Source of the DNA: CAYQVW01 sp964421245
GTDB taxonomy: Bacteria > Margulisbacteria > WOR-1 > XYC2-FULL-46-14
Assembly: GCA_964421245.1 (NCBI GenBank)
Contig: CAYQVW010000005.1
Coordinates: forward strand, 1 to 64,000
Direction: 5' to 3'
Length of the DNA stretch: 64,000 nt
Below, one piece after another: positions 32,341-40,757 of the stretch. The position numbers and the translations under genes were made by a program. Each line of letters starts with the position of its first letter. Within the stretch, counting starts at the first letter, position 1. The notes beneath the pieces are model-generated. The model saw only the letters and a list, made by a program, of their open reading frames with translations, was not told the origin of the DNA and ran no database searches.

Positions 32341-32897
32341 AGCTCTTCTTTAATTGTTATCTTTTTAAGAATAATATCTTCTGTTGGTTTGTCGTGGCCA
32401 TCTCGCTCTACATTTGATATTGTATCAACTATATCTTGTCCACCAATTACTTGTCCAAAGATAGTGTGTTTGCCATTTAACCAGGTTGTTGGAACGACGG
32501 TAATAAAAAATTGTGATCCGTTGGTTCCAGGACCAGAGTTGGCCATTGCTAATCTTCCAACTTTATCAAAACCGAGTTCTTCTACAAATTCGTCTTCAAA
32601 TTGATAACCAGGTCCACCCATTCCTGTTCCCTCTGGATCTCCACCCTGAATCATAAAGTTTGGAATAACCCTATGAAAGATGGTTCCATCGTAAAAAGAT
32701 TTTTTATTTAATTTAATAAGATTTTCGACTGTCTTTGGTGTCTGTTTTGGATAGAGTTCACAGGTAATGTTTCCTTTGTTGGTTTCGAATACGGCATATA
32801 ATTTATCTGGCATTTTTGATTTTCCTCCCATTGCAATTGCAATGCTTATTACGACAAGTAGTATTATAAATGAAACAATAAAAATTTTATTTTTCAT
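32337..32897 (-). CDS. Membrane-anchored cyclophilin-type peptidyl-prolyl isomerase
   Basis: The 186-residue protein speeds cis-trans turns at proline. An N-terminal hydrophobic segment (4-22) anchors or exports it, so it should act in the periplasm. The cyclophilin domain (about 33-186) has FHRVIPNFMIQGGDPEGTG near residue 75, with the catalytic Arg. GSQFFI near 127 and the WLNGKHTIFGQVIGG loop follow. It is monocistronic and convergent with the ABC-module barrel gene. It may help fold outer-membrane proteins made nearby. Confidence 0.95.
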   Translation of the reverse strand: MKNKIFIVSFIILLVVISIAIAMGGKSKMPDKLYAVFETNKGNITCELYPKQTPKTVENLIKLNKKSFYDGTIFHRVIPNFMIQGGDPEGTGMGGPGYQFEDEFVEELGFDKVGRLAMANSGPGTNGSQFFITVVPTTWLNGKHTIFGQVIGGQDIVDTISNVERDGHDKPTEDIILKKITIKEEL

Positions 32898-32920
32898 AAA
32901 TAAATATTAACATAAAAAAA

Positions 32921-33259
32921 GGCAGACCGTAAGCCGGATTCTGTCTTAGACGATCATCTATCTGGGGTAGTTATCTCTAACTACCTCGTTGCGATCTACT
33001 CGGGATCATAACGTTCGAGCCAAACTCTCCCTTTTTGATCTTGCTCCGCGTGGGGTTTGGCGCACCGCTAGTTACCTAGCTGTCGTGTGGGAGCTCTTAC
33101 CTCCCATTTTCACCTATTGCCACCAAACCTTTAGGGTTTAGTTCGGCCGTATGTTTTCTGTGCCACTTTCCTTCAGATTACTCTGACTGGACGTTATCCA
33201 GCACGCTTGCTCTTTGGAGTCCGGACTTTCCTCCCCGTAGGGCGATCATCTGGTCTACC
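32921..33259 (-). ncRNA. rnpB: RNase P RNA, bacterial type A-like
   Basis: The catalytic RNA that trims tRNA 5' ends. On the minus strand the 5' part carries GACCAGATGATCGCC and GGGGAGGAAAGTCCGGACTCC, and the 3' part ends ACAGAATCCGGCTTACGGTC, the standard conserved blocks. The ends pair as P1 (GGTAGACC with GGTCTGCC, one wobble). A U run (32914-32920) follows the 3' end as a terminator. Length is about 339 bases. No protein-coding gene overlaps it. Confidence 0.95.
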
Positions 33260-33300
33260 TATTTCTATTATACCACCATATTGTGGTAGAATATCTTTTC

Positions 33301-34245
33301 ATGGATAAATTAAAAATTATACTTAAGATTGTTTTTAGTGTGGCTGTAATGGCCTTCATTGTAAGTAAAATTGACCTTGCTGCTTTGGGGAAGGTTCTCT
33401 CGTCAGCAAATATATTACTAATTATTTTGAGTTTTTTTGTTTTTGCACCTTTAATGCTCTTAATGGTTGTCCGCTGGAAACTTTTACTTGATATTTTTCA
33501 CAAAGAGATTCCATTTAAAGATTTGGTATCTGTCTATTGGATCGGTCTCTTTTTTAGCCTCTTTTTGCCATCGGCAATAGGAGGGGATGCGGTAAAGATG
33601 TATAAGTTATCAAAACACCATGGAAAACCGATTGAGGTTTCGACTTCTGTTTTAATGGATAGAATAGTGGGGCTAACCTCTCTTTGTATTCTTTCTTTTG
33701 GCAGTATTTTAATTTTTAGAAATTCTTTTGATTTTGACTTGGCTGGGAAAATAATTGGAGGTGTAGCCTTCTTCCTATTTATGTTCTATTTGATAATTTT
33801 TAATGTGAAAGCTGTTAAAAAAATCCCCTTAGTTAGACCATTGCTTAAATTTTTAAAAATAGAGAAAATTGTTCGCAATTTGTATTTAAGTTTTAATTTT
33901 TACTTCAATCACTTTACTGTTTTGCTAAAGGCGGTCGTGGTTTCGTTCGCTTGTAATTTAATTATGGCGTTCTCAATTTATCTTTTGGCTTTGGCTGTTG
34001 GCATAAATATTTCTGTAGTTTATTTTTTTGTTATTATGCCGATTGTTTTTATGATTTCTATTCTTCCTATTTCGATGAGTGGATTGGGTTTACAGGATGG
34101 AGCCTATGTCTTTTTCTTGGGGCAGGTTGGGGTTCCGCCTGCTTTGGCTTTTTCAATGTCCTTGATAGGGCACGTTGTCAGATATTTAACCGGTCTTATC
34201 GGCGGGATTTTTTATCTATTTGAGCGTGATCGATCCCGAGGTTAG
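33301..34245 (+). CDS. Flippase-like integral membrane protein (AglD/MprF type)
   Basis: The 314-residue protein has about eight membrane helices. It shows the family pattern of lysylphosphatidylglycerol synthetase/UPF0104 proteins: WKLLLDIF near 60, then YWIGLFFSLFLPSAIGGDAVK near 78 and a late SMSGLGLQDGAYVFFLG block. Such proteins act in lipid or glycolipid flipping. The ATG at 33301 is preferred to a GTG at 33283; a TAGAAT ends 8 bases before that ATG and no ribosome site is seen. Its last 50 bases overlap the convergent RNase H gene. Confidence 0.85.
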   Translation: MDKLKIILKIVFSVAVMAFIVSKIDLAALGKVLSSANILLIILSFFVFAPLMLLMVVRWKLLLDIFHKEIPFKDLVSVYWIGLFFSLFLPSAIGGDAVKMYKLSKHHGKPIEVSTSVLMDRIVGLTSLCILSFGSILIFRNSFDFDLAGKIIGGVAFFLFMFYLIIFNVKAVKKIPLVRPLLKFLKIEKIVRNLYLSFNFYFNHFTVLLKAVVVSFACNLIMAFSIYLLALAVGINISVVYFFVIMPIVFMISILPISMSGLGLQDGAYVFFLGQVGVPPALAFSMSLIGHVVRYLTGLIGGIFYLFERDRSRG

Positions 34246-34600
34246 CTAACTTATCTGCTTCTTTATTTTGTTCACGTCTTACATGTGAAATCGAGAACTT
34301 TTTCAATCTTTTTATCAATAAGTTTGCGTTTATAAAAAGAGGTTTTAATTTTTCGTTTTTTACTCTATATTCGCCATTTATTTGTTTTACCAAAAGCTCG
34401 GAATCAGAATAAAAATGTACTTCTTTGTATCCTAAAATTAGGATCTCTTCTAATCCACGCAGTAGGGCAGTGTATTCGGCCACATTATTGGTGGTCTCTC
34501 CGATATAATCATGAATATCTTTTATGTTTTGGATATGAATACCAATTCCAGCTGGTCCTGGATTACCGCGAGCGGCTCCATCTATGTAAACTTTAATCAT
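34196..34600 (-). CDS. RNase HI family protein
   Basis: The 134-residue protein cuts RNA in RNA-DNA hybrids or is a close relative. It has the four acidic residues in order: YIDGAARGNPGPAG (Asp at 7), NNVAEYTAL (Glu near 42), FYSDSELLVKQ (Asp near 66) and REQNKEADKLAN (Asp near 114). It lacks the basic handle of E. coli RNase HI, as in the short bacterial/archaeal type. Its 3' end overlaps the convergent flippase gene by 50 bases. Confidence 0.92.
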   Translation of the reverse strand: MIKVYIDGAARGNPGPAGIGIHIQNIKDIHDYIGETTNNVAEYTALLRGLEEILILGYKEVHFYSDSELLVKQINGEYRVKNEKLKPLFINANLLIKRLKKFSISHVRREQNKEADKLANLGIDHAQIDKKSRR

Positions 34601-34634
34601 TCGAGAGACATTATAGCAAATATTTCAAATTAGA

Positions 34635-34662
34635 TGAAATTTCTTTATGATCATAAAGATAT
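34635..34662 (+). promoter_or_regulatory. Sigma-28-like promoter, site 5 (gene 34669)
   Basis: TGAAATTT at 34635-34642, 12 bases, then AAAGATAT at 34655-34662. The ATG (34669) is 6 bases after the -10. The overlapping ATATAAT at 34661-34667 is too close to the ATG to be a standard -10. Confidence 0.5.
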
Positions 34663-34668
34663 ATAATC

Positions 34669-35361
34669 ATGCCAAAATATGCATTTGATGTTGTGAAGAC
34701 TCATTCTACGCTAACGAGTATAGCGGCTCCAGGTAAAACTAGAGTTGTTCCAGCCCATGTTGCCAATGAATTGTCTCAAATAGATTCACCAGAAGCAGCT
34801 GGAGTATTTCTTACTAGCGCTGGTTTAGAAGAACCCAAAGACACCGATAGATCAAGTAATACAGCTTATACTGTTACAATGAGTGATTGTTCTGACCAAT
34901 ATTTTGGGATTCAAGTGGTTTTTCCAAAAATACATTGTGATTTAATCCCTGCTGGTTCTTTGTTGGTTAATTGTCTAATTCCTGATGTTAATATCTTTGA
35001 AGCGGAAAGAATTTTGGGTCTATTTATACGAAAGATTGAAGCCATTTCTAATAAATTAGAAGCATCTCCTTTTGCATGTATTACAGGCAATAAAACAGGG
35101 GGTCCTCTCAATGCTTTGCATCTTAGGGGATTTAGATTCTTTTTTAGTCCAGACCCCGATCCTTTATTTAAGAGAATTAAGGATGGTTTAGATGCTATGG
35201 CTCAGTTAGGTTCTCCTCCGGCAGGAACAACGAGGATGGCTTTGGCCGATAGAGTTCAAAATCTTAAATTTTGTGAATCTGCGAGTGGAATTATTGCCCA
35301 CTCAATATTGGAAGACATTAAGACGTATAATGCTAGGACAAATTTAGTTGATATGAGATAG
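34669..35361 (+). CDS. Orphan protein of unknown function
   Basis: The 230-residue protein has no signal peptide and no recognised domain. The middle (about 70-120) is strand and helix rich (FGIQVVFPKIHCDLIPAGSL, then ERILGLFIRKIEAIS). It is bounded by Ser/Thr-rich and Pro-rich loops. The start lies 6 bases after a sigma-28-like -10 with no ribosome site. Its last 18 bases overlap the convergent DJ-1 gene. Three other units share this promoter type. Confidence 0.62.
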   Translation: MPKYAFDVVKTHSTLTSIAAPGKTRVVPAHVANELSQIDSPEAAGVFLTSAGLEEPKDTDRSSNTAYTVTMSDCSDQYFGIQVVFPKIHCDLIPAGSLLVNCLIPDVNIFEAERILGLFIRKIEAISNKLEASPFACITGNKTGGPLNALHLRGFRFFFSPDPDPLFKRIKDGLDAMAQLGSPPAGTTRMALADRVQNLKFCESASGIIAHSILEDIKTYNARTNLVDMR

Positions 35362-35862
35362 TTTTTTTAAGATCTCATTTCCAAATTTTTTTGCACTCTC
35401 CGGCCCATCCGCTGTTATTAAATTCCCATCAACCTCTAATCCAGATCCAGTATAGTTTGCCCCTTTTGATTTTAGGTTTTCCGCTTCTCCTGGAAAACAA
35501 GTGGCAGTTTTACCTTTTAATAATCCAGCATTGGCAAGAATAGATGGAGCGCCGCAAATTGCGGCTAATATTTTATTTTTATCTATGGTTTCTTTCGCAA
35601 TTTTTTGTGCGAGAGGATCGTTAAAATAATTATAACTTCCCGGTCCACCTATATAAATTACAGCGGCATAATTGTCAACTTTAATATCCTTTAATAAAAC
35701 ATCTACTTTCGTAGTTATTCCTAGTTTTCCTTTTGCAATTCCCAAAATAGTTGATGCAGTAATCACTTTTACCCCACCATTTTCTAGAACTTTTTTTGAT
35801 TCAGAGTATTCTTCATCACGAAAGCCAGAAGCTGCGATTATCATTACAACTTTTTTGTTCAA
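35344..35862 (-). CDS. DJ-1/PfpI family protein
   Basis: The 172-residue protein has the DJ-1 fold with the nucleophile Cys103 in the elbow AAICGAPSIL and the acidic partner in FRDEEY (Glu17/18). Members include chaperones, deglycase-like enzymes and proteases; the exact activity cannot be told. It overlaps the upstream M50 protease gene by 4 bases (35859-35862), so it is third in a minus-strand operon after the small membrane protein and the protease. Confidence 0.92.
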   Translation of the reverse strand: MNKKVVMIIAASGFRDEEYSESKKVLENGGVKVITASTILGIAKGKLGITTKVDVLLKDIKVDNYAAVIYIGGPGSYNYFNDPLAQKIAKETIDKNKILAAICGAPSILANAGLLKGKTATCFPGEAENLKSKGANYTGSGLEVDGNLITADGPESAKKFGNEILKKLSHIN

Positions 35863-36983
35863 GACTTGTCTTCCTCAAGATGCGATTTTATTTCAAACAA
35901 TCGAATAATATCTTTTTGAGAAATAATTCCGACGATCTTCTTTTTTTCAATAACCAAGAGCCGTCCAATTCCGCTTCCCGCTATTCTTGATAAAGCAGTT
36001 GTTATGTGTGCGTTGGGGGAGATAATAAATCTTTCGTTAATAGGAATACAAATATCTTCTGCGGTTTTGTTATTCCATTCTTCTTTTGGAACTTCTTTTA
36101 AATCATGAAAGGTTAATATTCCAAGCAATATATCGTCTTTGACGACTGGAAAGGCACTGTGCCTAAATTTTAGAATGTAATTATTAAAAATGTTTTCTAT
36201 GTTTTCATCGCCAGCTGTCCAAATAACATTTTTACTCATAACATCTTTAACTCTTGTTTTTGAAAATATCTTTTTTAAGAGTAGTTGTCTATAACTTGCT
36301 TCGGCTGCCTCGAACAAAAATAGACCAATAAAAGCAAACCAAATTCCTGATAGGATATTTCCAGATAGTAATGACAAGACTCCAAGGCCAATCAATACAG
36401 CCGCAAATGTTTTTCCAAATATGGAAGCAATCTTTGTTGCCTTTCTAAGATCTTTTAAGAAAAACCAGAGGCCAGCTCTTAGGATTCTTCCGCCATCCAA
36501 AGGAAATCCAGGAACCATGTTAAATACTACTATTACCGAATTTATTATAAAAAGATAATTGCTGATTGCCCATATTATCGGACTTGTTTGAAATAATCTT
36601 GATATTACAAAAAAAGTGACTGCAAGAAATAGACTCACTAGGGGGCCTGCGACCGCCATTTTAAATTCAACTATTGGGCTGGTTGGTTCTTTTTCCATAT
36701 GTGCCACTCCGCCAAAAACAAAAAGTGTAATCCCAGCAATCGGCAGTTTGTTTCTTTTTGCAACAATAGAATGTGATAGTTCATGCAGCAGTAAACAAAT
36801 AAAAAGCAAGAGAGAAGAAGTAAACCCCATGGTCCAGTAAAAAAGCTGGTTTAGTCCTGGTAGAACATATGGGAAATAACCCTCTGCCAAGCTATAGATG
36901 ATTAATCCGAGAATAATAAACCAGCTGACATTTATTTCAATCGGAATCCCAAGGATTGTTGTTATTTTAAAAGAGTTTTTCAT
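35859..36983 (-). CDS. Site-2-type M50 metalloprotease with CBS domains
   Basis: The 374-residue intramembrane zinc protease has helices over about 15-225. The zinc site HELSH (67-71) lies in LLLHELSHSIVA and the third ligand Asp in NMVPGFPLDGGRIL near 165. A CBS pair (about 245-370) follows, which usually senses adenine nucleotides. Such proteases cut membrane-bound regulators. The target is unknown. It overlaps the small membrane gene upstream by 4 bases and the DJ-1 gene downstream by 4, giving a tight three-gene operon. Confidence 0.95.
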   Translation of the reverse strand: MKNSFKITTILGIPIEINVSWFIILGLIIYSLAEGYFPYVLPGLNQLFYWTMGFTSSLLLFICLLLHELSHSIVAKRNKLPIAGITLFVFGGVAHMEKEPTSPIVEFKMAVAGPLVSLFLAVTFFVISRLFQTSPIIWAISNYLFIINSVIVVFNMVPGFPLDGGRILRAGLWFFLKDLRKATKIASIFGKTFAAVLIGLGVLSLLSGNILSGIWFAFIGLFLFEAAEASYRQLLLKKIFSKTRVKDVMSKNVIWTAGDENIENIFNNYILKFRHSAFPVVKDDILLGILTFHDLKEVPKEEWNNKTAEDICIPINERFIISPNAHITTALSRIAGSGIGRLLVIEKKKIVGIISQKDIIRLFEIKSHLEEDKS

Positions 36984-37231
36984 TTTTTATAAGCATCCAC
37001 AATGTTGTAGATCCAAAACGATATAGCAATAATAATGGAAATCGCTAGTGTGACCAAGAATGTTTCACCCCTACAAAAAAGTAGGATTGTATATAAAAAC
37101 AAGGGAATAGAGAAGTAGAAGTTTAGTAAATAAAGGATTCCTTTTTTTTCATCATTTTTAATAATCTGTCCAAGTCCAACAACTGCAAAAGATAGTAGGG
37201 CCGGCACAATGTATTTCCTTGTCTTAGCCAT
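36980..37231 (-). CDS. Small integral membrane protein
   Basis: The 83-residue protein from 37231 (MAKTRKYIVPALLSFAVVGLGQ) has three hydrophobic helices and a charged NDEKKG turn. The GLGQ-turn-KG pattern recalls TM2/DUF5683-like proteins. The start is chosen because a TATAAT on the minus strand (37241-37246) ends 9 bases before it, which would make the mRNA nearly leaderless. It leads the operon with the M50 protease and DJ-1 gene. Confidence 0.75.
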   Translation of the reverse strand: MAKTRKYIVPALLSFAVVGLGQIIKNDEKKGILYLLNFYFSIPLFLYTILLFCRGETFLVTLAISIIIAISFWIYNIVDAYKK

Positions 37232-37246
37232 ATTTTGTGAATTATA

Positions 37247-37270
37247 GCCCTTTGACAAGCTCAGGGCAAG
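37247..37270. repeat. GCCCTT-GACAAGCTCAGGGC repeat, copy 1
   Basis: GCCCT and AGGGC arms enclose TTGACAAGCTC. It lies between the divergent small membrane gene and the SLH porin, with a related copy at 39278-39303. Similar sequences are widespread dispersed repeats in bacteria (from memory). Confidence 0.5.
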
Positions 37271-37276
37271 TTCTAC

Positions 37277-37305
37277 TTGACAGACGGGTCTATTTATCTT
37301 ATATT
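37277..37305 (+). promoter_or_regulatory. Strong sigma-70-type promoter of the SLH porin
   Basis: TTGACA at 37277-37282 and TATATT at 37300-37305, spacer 17 bases. The ATG is 9 bases after the -10, leaving almost no leader. Confidence 0.8.
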
Positions 37306-37314
37306 GATTGAACC

Positions 37315-38733
37315 ATGAAAAAGAGTCTCTTCATATATATTGTATTGGCCTTGTTTGCATTTTCTCTATCCGCTCAAGCAATTGATGATCCTCGTAAATT
37401 TAGTGATTTATCCGATCAACATTGGGCAGCAGGGGCTGTTTATAATTTAGTTAAGATGGGGGTTGTTGGTGGGTTTCCAGATGGAACGTTTCGTGGTAAA
37501 CAAAAAGTAAGTCGTTATGAAATTGCTGCTTTCTTATCAAAACTTTCTGATGCATTAGGTGGCTCCGGGGCTTCTAATGTGAAGAAAAGTATTGACGAGA
37601 TGAGGATAGAAATAGCGAATCTTAAGAAAAAGGGTGTTTCCAATGTTCCAGTTTCTGGATCAGTTGAAACAGTTCTTCGCTATGGAAACTTGATGTTCTC
37701 CGATGTGTCCGGACATGGTCCTGTCGCAAATTACAGAGTTATTGCTTCTATGATGCAGGAGTTGGGAGAGGGAACTAGTTTAAAATTTAACTTGGACACA
37801 ATGGATGCTGGGTATTATGGTGGTGCATCTTCTGCCTTTACTAGACTGATTGATATTGAGGGAAAGATGAAGGTTGATCCAAAGAATATTGGATTGTCAG
37901 AAATCGGATTAAAGAACCCACTATTTGTTACCCTAACTGTTGGTCCGGGTGCACAGCAACATACAGATGCAACCGGAATCCTTCCAGGTGAAGAAGGATT
38001 CATCTATAGTAAGCCGGATACAGGTGTAGAGTTTGGAACCAAAATTAAGGATGCTCAAGTTAGTGCGGGTTATTTTTCTACGGACACCGCAGCAACTGGA
38101 AAAATTAATGAAAATCATTTAACTGGAACTGTTGCTTATACTTTTCCAAAAACTATTGTTTCTGATAATTTAGAATTAGCAGCAACCGGTGATTATTATG
38201 TTGTTAGCCCAATGTTGACGGGACCAAAAGATCTTCGTGCAAAAATAGACCTATCAATGCCAATCTTGTCAAAAGGTAAATTAAAAACTCTTTTTGGGAT
38301 TGGAAGCAGCAGACGACCAGGATTAATGGTCGGAGCAAAAGTTGATTTAGCTGATCTTTGGGGTCGAGGAACTAAATTATCATTTGCGGGTTCAAAAGTT
38401 GGTAGTGGATATTTGACCCTTCCCTCACAATTTGACTATGCCGGTTTAGATTATTTTGGTCGACCGCTAGAAAATGCAACTGTTAACTTGGGTGGTGAAT
38501 TAGTTCAGCCAATTGATAAAAAATGGGCATTAAAGGGTAAGGGTGACTTGCGACTATCTTCTGATTTTGGATATGGAAGAGGCAAGAGCAAATCTAGAGC
38601 AACCGCACAGGTTGGTCTAGCCTATAATATTGCACCTCAGACCGAGTTTGATGCTTTCTATCGTTTAAATCAAGATCCAACTATTAGCCAGACTAGTGAC
38701 TTAACCGCAGTTGGAATGATTTACCGCTTCTAA
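37315..38733 (+). CDS. SLH-domain outer-membrane porin
   Basis: The 472-residue protein has a signal peptide (1-22), then one SLH domain (about 28-82: FSDLSDQHWAAGAVYNLVKMG, then GFPDGTFRGKQKVSRYEIAAFL). A coiled coil (about 88-112) precedes a long strand-rich barrel ending in GMIYRF. This plan is known for porins of Cyanobacteria, Deinococcus-Thermus and Negativicutes. There the SLH domain ties the outer membrane to a peptidoglycan-linked polymer. The promoter is near-consensus, suggesting high expression. It is probably a major outer-membrane protein. birA starts directly after its stop. Confidence 0.93.
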   Translation: MKKSLFIYIVLALFAFSLSAQAIDDPRKFSDLSDQHWAAGAVYNLVKMGVVGGFPDGTFRGKQKVSRYEIAAFLSKLSDALGGSGASNVKKSIDEMRIEIANLKKKGVSNVPVSGSVETVLRYGNLMFSDVSGHGPVANYRVIASMMQELGEGTSLKFNLDTMDAGYYGGASSAFTRLIDIEGKMKVDPKNIGLSEIGLKNPLFVTLTVGPGAQQHTDATGILPGEEGFIYSKPDTGVEFGTKIKDAQVSAGYFSTDTAATGKINENHLTGTVAYTFPKTIVSDNLELAATGDYYVVSPMLTGPKDLRAKIDLSMPILSKGKLKTLFGIGSSRRPGLMVGAKVDLADLWGRGTKLSFAGSKVGSGYLTLPSQFDYAGLDYFGRPLENATVNLGGELVQPIDKKWALKGKGDLRLSSDFGYGRGKSKSRATAQVGLAYNIAPQTEFDAFYRLNQDPTISQTSDLTAVGMIYRF

Positions 38734-39267
38734 GTGATTGTCGGTTCATCAATAATTTACAAAGAGACTGTTTCTTCAACCTCTGATATTGCAAAAACTC
38801 AAGCGAAGGAGCTTTCTGAAGGAGTTGTTATTCTTGCTGATGAGCAGACTAAGGGGAGGGGAAAGCCCGGAGCCGGTTGGTTTTCCCCAAAGGACAAGGG
38901 GCTTTATTTTTCTGTAATTCTTAAGCCATATAAAAATTCTGATAAACTTCCTCAATTTACTTTGTTGGCGGCTAAGGCAGTCGTTGCTGCAATAAAAAAT
39001 CTTTTTAATCTAGATGCAAAAATAAAAGAGCCAAACGATATTCTGATTTCTTCAAAAAAAGTCTGCGGAATTCTAACAGAAAAGACCAAAGATGCTCTGA
39101 TTATTGGCATTGGAATTAATGTGAATACTAAAGAGTTTCCAAAAGAATTGAGTGCTACTTCTTTATCAAAAGAATTAAACAAAGAAATAGATAAGGAACA
39201 AGTCTTTCAGGAAGTCCTGATCTGCCTAGATAACGAGTATTTAAAGTTTCTAGGTAATGAAGTATAA
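38734..39267 (+). CDS. birA: Biotin-protein ligase (catalytic domain only)
   Basis: BirA attaches biotin to the acetyl-CoA carboxylase carrier protein, fitting accA/accD in this window. The 177-residue protein has STSD near the start and the biotinyl-AMP loop GRGKPGAGW (about 41-49). KEPNDILISSKKVCGILTE follows with the active Lys. It lacks the N-terminal DNA-binding domain and most of the C-terminal SH3-like domain of E. coli BirA (321), so it cannot act as the biotin repressor. Its GTG follows the porin TAA with no gap and no clear ribosome site. Confidence 0.92.
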   Translation: MIVGSSIIYKETVSSTSDIAKTQAKELSEGVVILADEQTKGRGKPGAGWFSPKDKGLYFSVILKPYKNSDKLPQFTLLAAKAVVAAIKNLFNLDAKIKEPNDILISSKKVCGILTEKTKDALIIGIGINVNTKEFPKELSATSLSKELNKEIDKEQVFQEVLICLDNEYLKFLGNEV

Positions 39268-39277
39268 TATAATAAAA

Positions 39278-39303
39278 GCCCTTCGACGGAGTTCAGGGTA
39301 GGG
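39278..39303. repeat. GCCCTT-GACAAGCTCAGGGC-like repeat, copy 2
   Basis: GCCCTTCGACGGAGTTCAGGG, a diverged relative of the element at 37247. It separates a TATAATATAATA tract (39263-39274) from the aroH ribosome site. Confidence 0.4.
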
Positions 39304-39312
39304 AGAAAAATA

Positions 39313-39666
39313 ATGATAAGAGGAATAAGAGGCGCGATTACAGTTAAAAATAATTCTAAGGAAGAAATCTTGGAAGCGACAAAGAAATTATTGAAAGAAA
39401 TGGTATCTCAAAATAAGATTGAGGTTGCTGATATCGCTTCGGCTATTTTTTCAGTGACAAGCGATTTAAACACCTCTTTTCCAGCCGAGGCAGCGAGACT
39501 AATTGGTTGGAAGAACACTCCGCTCTTGTGTACTTGCGAGATCCCTGTTTCTGGTAGTCTGTCAAAGTGTATCAGGATCCTAATCCATTTTAATACTGAA
39601 AAGAAACAAAGTGATATTAAAGCTGTTTATCTGGATGGGGCAAAAATTTTGAGGGAGGATGCATAA
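39313..39666 (+). CDS. aroH: Chorismate mutase, AroH class
   Basis: Turns chorismate into prephenate for tyrosine and phenylalanine. The 117-residue protein is the monofunctional AroH type (B. subtilis AroH fold). It has IRGIRGAITV at the start with the active Arg, then TSDLNTSFPAEAAR near residue 49. CEIPVSGSLSKCIRILIHF carries the Cys/Glu and Arg, and KAVYLDGAKILRED at the end carries Tyr and Arg. A GGGAG site precedes it. The next gene is DAHP synthase, so entry and branch steps are made together. Confidence 0.95.
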   Translation: MIRGIRGAITVKNNSKEEILEATKKLLKEMVSQNKIEVADIASAIFSVTSDLNTSFPAEAARLIGWKNTPLLCTCEIPVSGSLSKCIRILIHFNTEKKQSDIKAVYLDGAKILREDA

Positions 39667-39667
39667 C

Positions 39668-40687
39668 ATGATTATTATTATGAAGCCCGAGGCAACTGAG
39701 GAGCAGATAACTCAAGTTGCTGAAAGATTAAAAAACAAAGGATTCGGAATTCATTTTTCGCGTGGGGTTGAGCGCACCGTAGTTGGAGCGATTGGAGATA
39801 AGAGCGCAATCGAGATTGAAGCATTTGAAGTTCTTCCTGGGGTTGATGAGATTGTTCATATTAGTAAGCCGTTTAAATTAGTCAGCCGTGAATTTAAAAA
39901 AGAAGACTCCGTTATTAAGCTCAATAAGAAAGTATCAATTGGCGGAAAAAAGCCGATTTGTGTAATTGCTGGTCCTTGTTCGGTTGAGAATAGAGATCAA
40001 ATTGTTGATATTGCAAAAGAGGTTAAAAAGGTTGGGGCAGTCGGATTGAGGGGTGGGGCATTTAAACCAAGAACTTCTCCTTATAGTTTTCAGGGATTGG
40101 GCGTAAAGGGTTTAAAATTATTGGCTGAAGCTAGAAAGAAGACTGGACTTCCGGTAGTAACCGAGTTGATGGATGTTCGTGATTTAAAAGCTGTGCTTAA
40201 ATATGCCGATGTTATTCAGATTGGTGCAAGAAACATTCAAAACTTCCCGTTATTAAAGGAGGTTGGTAAAACCAAGAAGCCTGTTTTATTGAAACGTGGT
40301 GGGGGATCAACTATTCAAGAACTTCTAATGTCCGCAGAGTATATTTTATCTGAAGGTAACCACAATGTTATTCTTTGTGAACGCGGGATTCGAACATATG
40401 AAACCTATACCAGAAATACGCTAGACTTAAATGCAGTTCCGGTTATTAAAAAATTGAGCCATCTTCCTGTTGTTGTTGATCCATCACATGGAACTGGGAA
40501 GTGGGATTTGGTAGAAGCAATGTCTTGTGCTGCGGTTGCGGCCGGGGCAGATGGGCTTTTAATTGAGGTTCATAATAAGCCAGAAGAAGCGATGTCTGAC
40601 GGAGCACAGTCTTTACGGCCAGAGACCTTTACAAAATTGATGAAAACCCTTCAATCAATTGCAAAAGCAGTTGGCAGAAGTGTATAA
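39668..40687 (+). CDS. aroF: 3-deoxy-7-phosphoheptulonate (DAHP) synthase
   Basis: First enzyme of the shikimate pathway, joining PEP and erythrose 4-phosphate. The 339-residue protein has an N-terminal ferredoxin-like regulatory domain (about 1-68) as in the Thermotoga enzyme. The KDPG-aldolase-type barrel has GPCSVEN (about 102), GLRGGAFKPRTSPYSFQG, the LLKRGGGSTI loop and VDPSHGTGK with the metal His. The start at 39668 uses the GGGAGGA site inside the end of aroH. An earlier ATG at 39659 overlaps that site and is less likely. Confidence 0.94.
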   Translation: MIIIMKPEATEEQITQVAERLKNKGFGIHFSRGVERTVVGAIGDKSAIEIEAFEVLPGVDEIVHISKPFKLVSREFKKEDSVIKLNKKVSIGGKKPICVIAGPCSVENRDQIVDIAKEVKKVGAVGLRGGAFKPRTSPYSFQGLGVKGLKLLAEARKKTGLPVVTELMDVRDLKAVLKYADVIQIGARNIQNFPLLKEVGKTKKPVLLKRGGGSTIQELLMSAEYILSEGNHNVILCERGIRTYETYTRNTLDLNAVPVIKKLSHLPVVVDPSHGTGKWDLVEAMSCAAVAAGADGLLIEVHNKPEEAMSDGAQSLRPETFTKLMKTLQSIAKAVGRSV

Positions 40688-40757
40688 GTAATATATATTA
40701 CATCTCTATTCTGCCATCTAGACACATCTTTTGATATTTGCTAAAATTCTTCAACTG

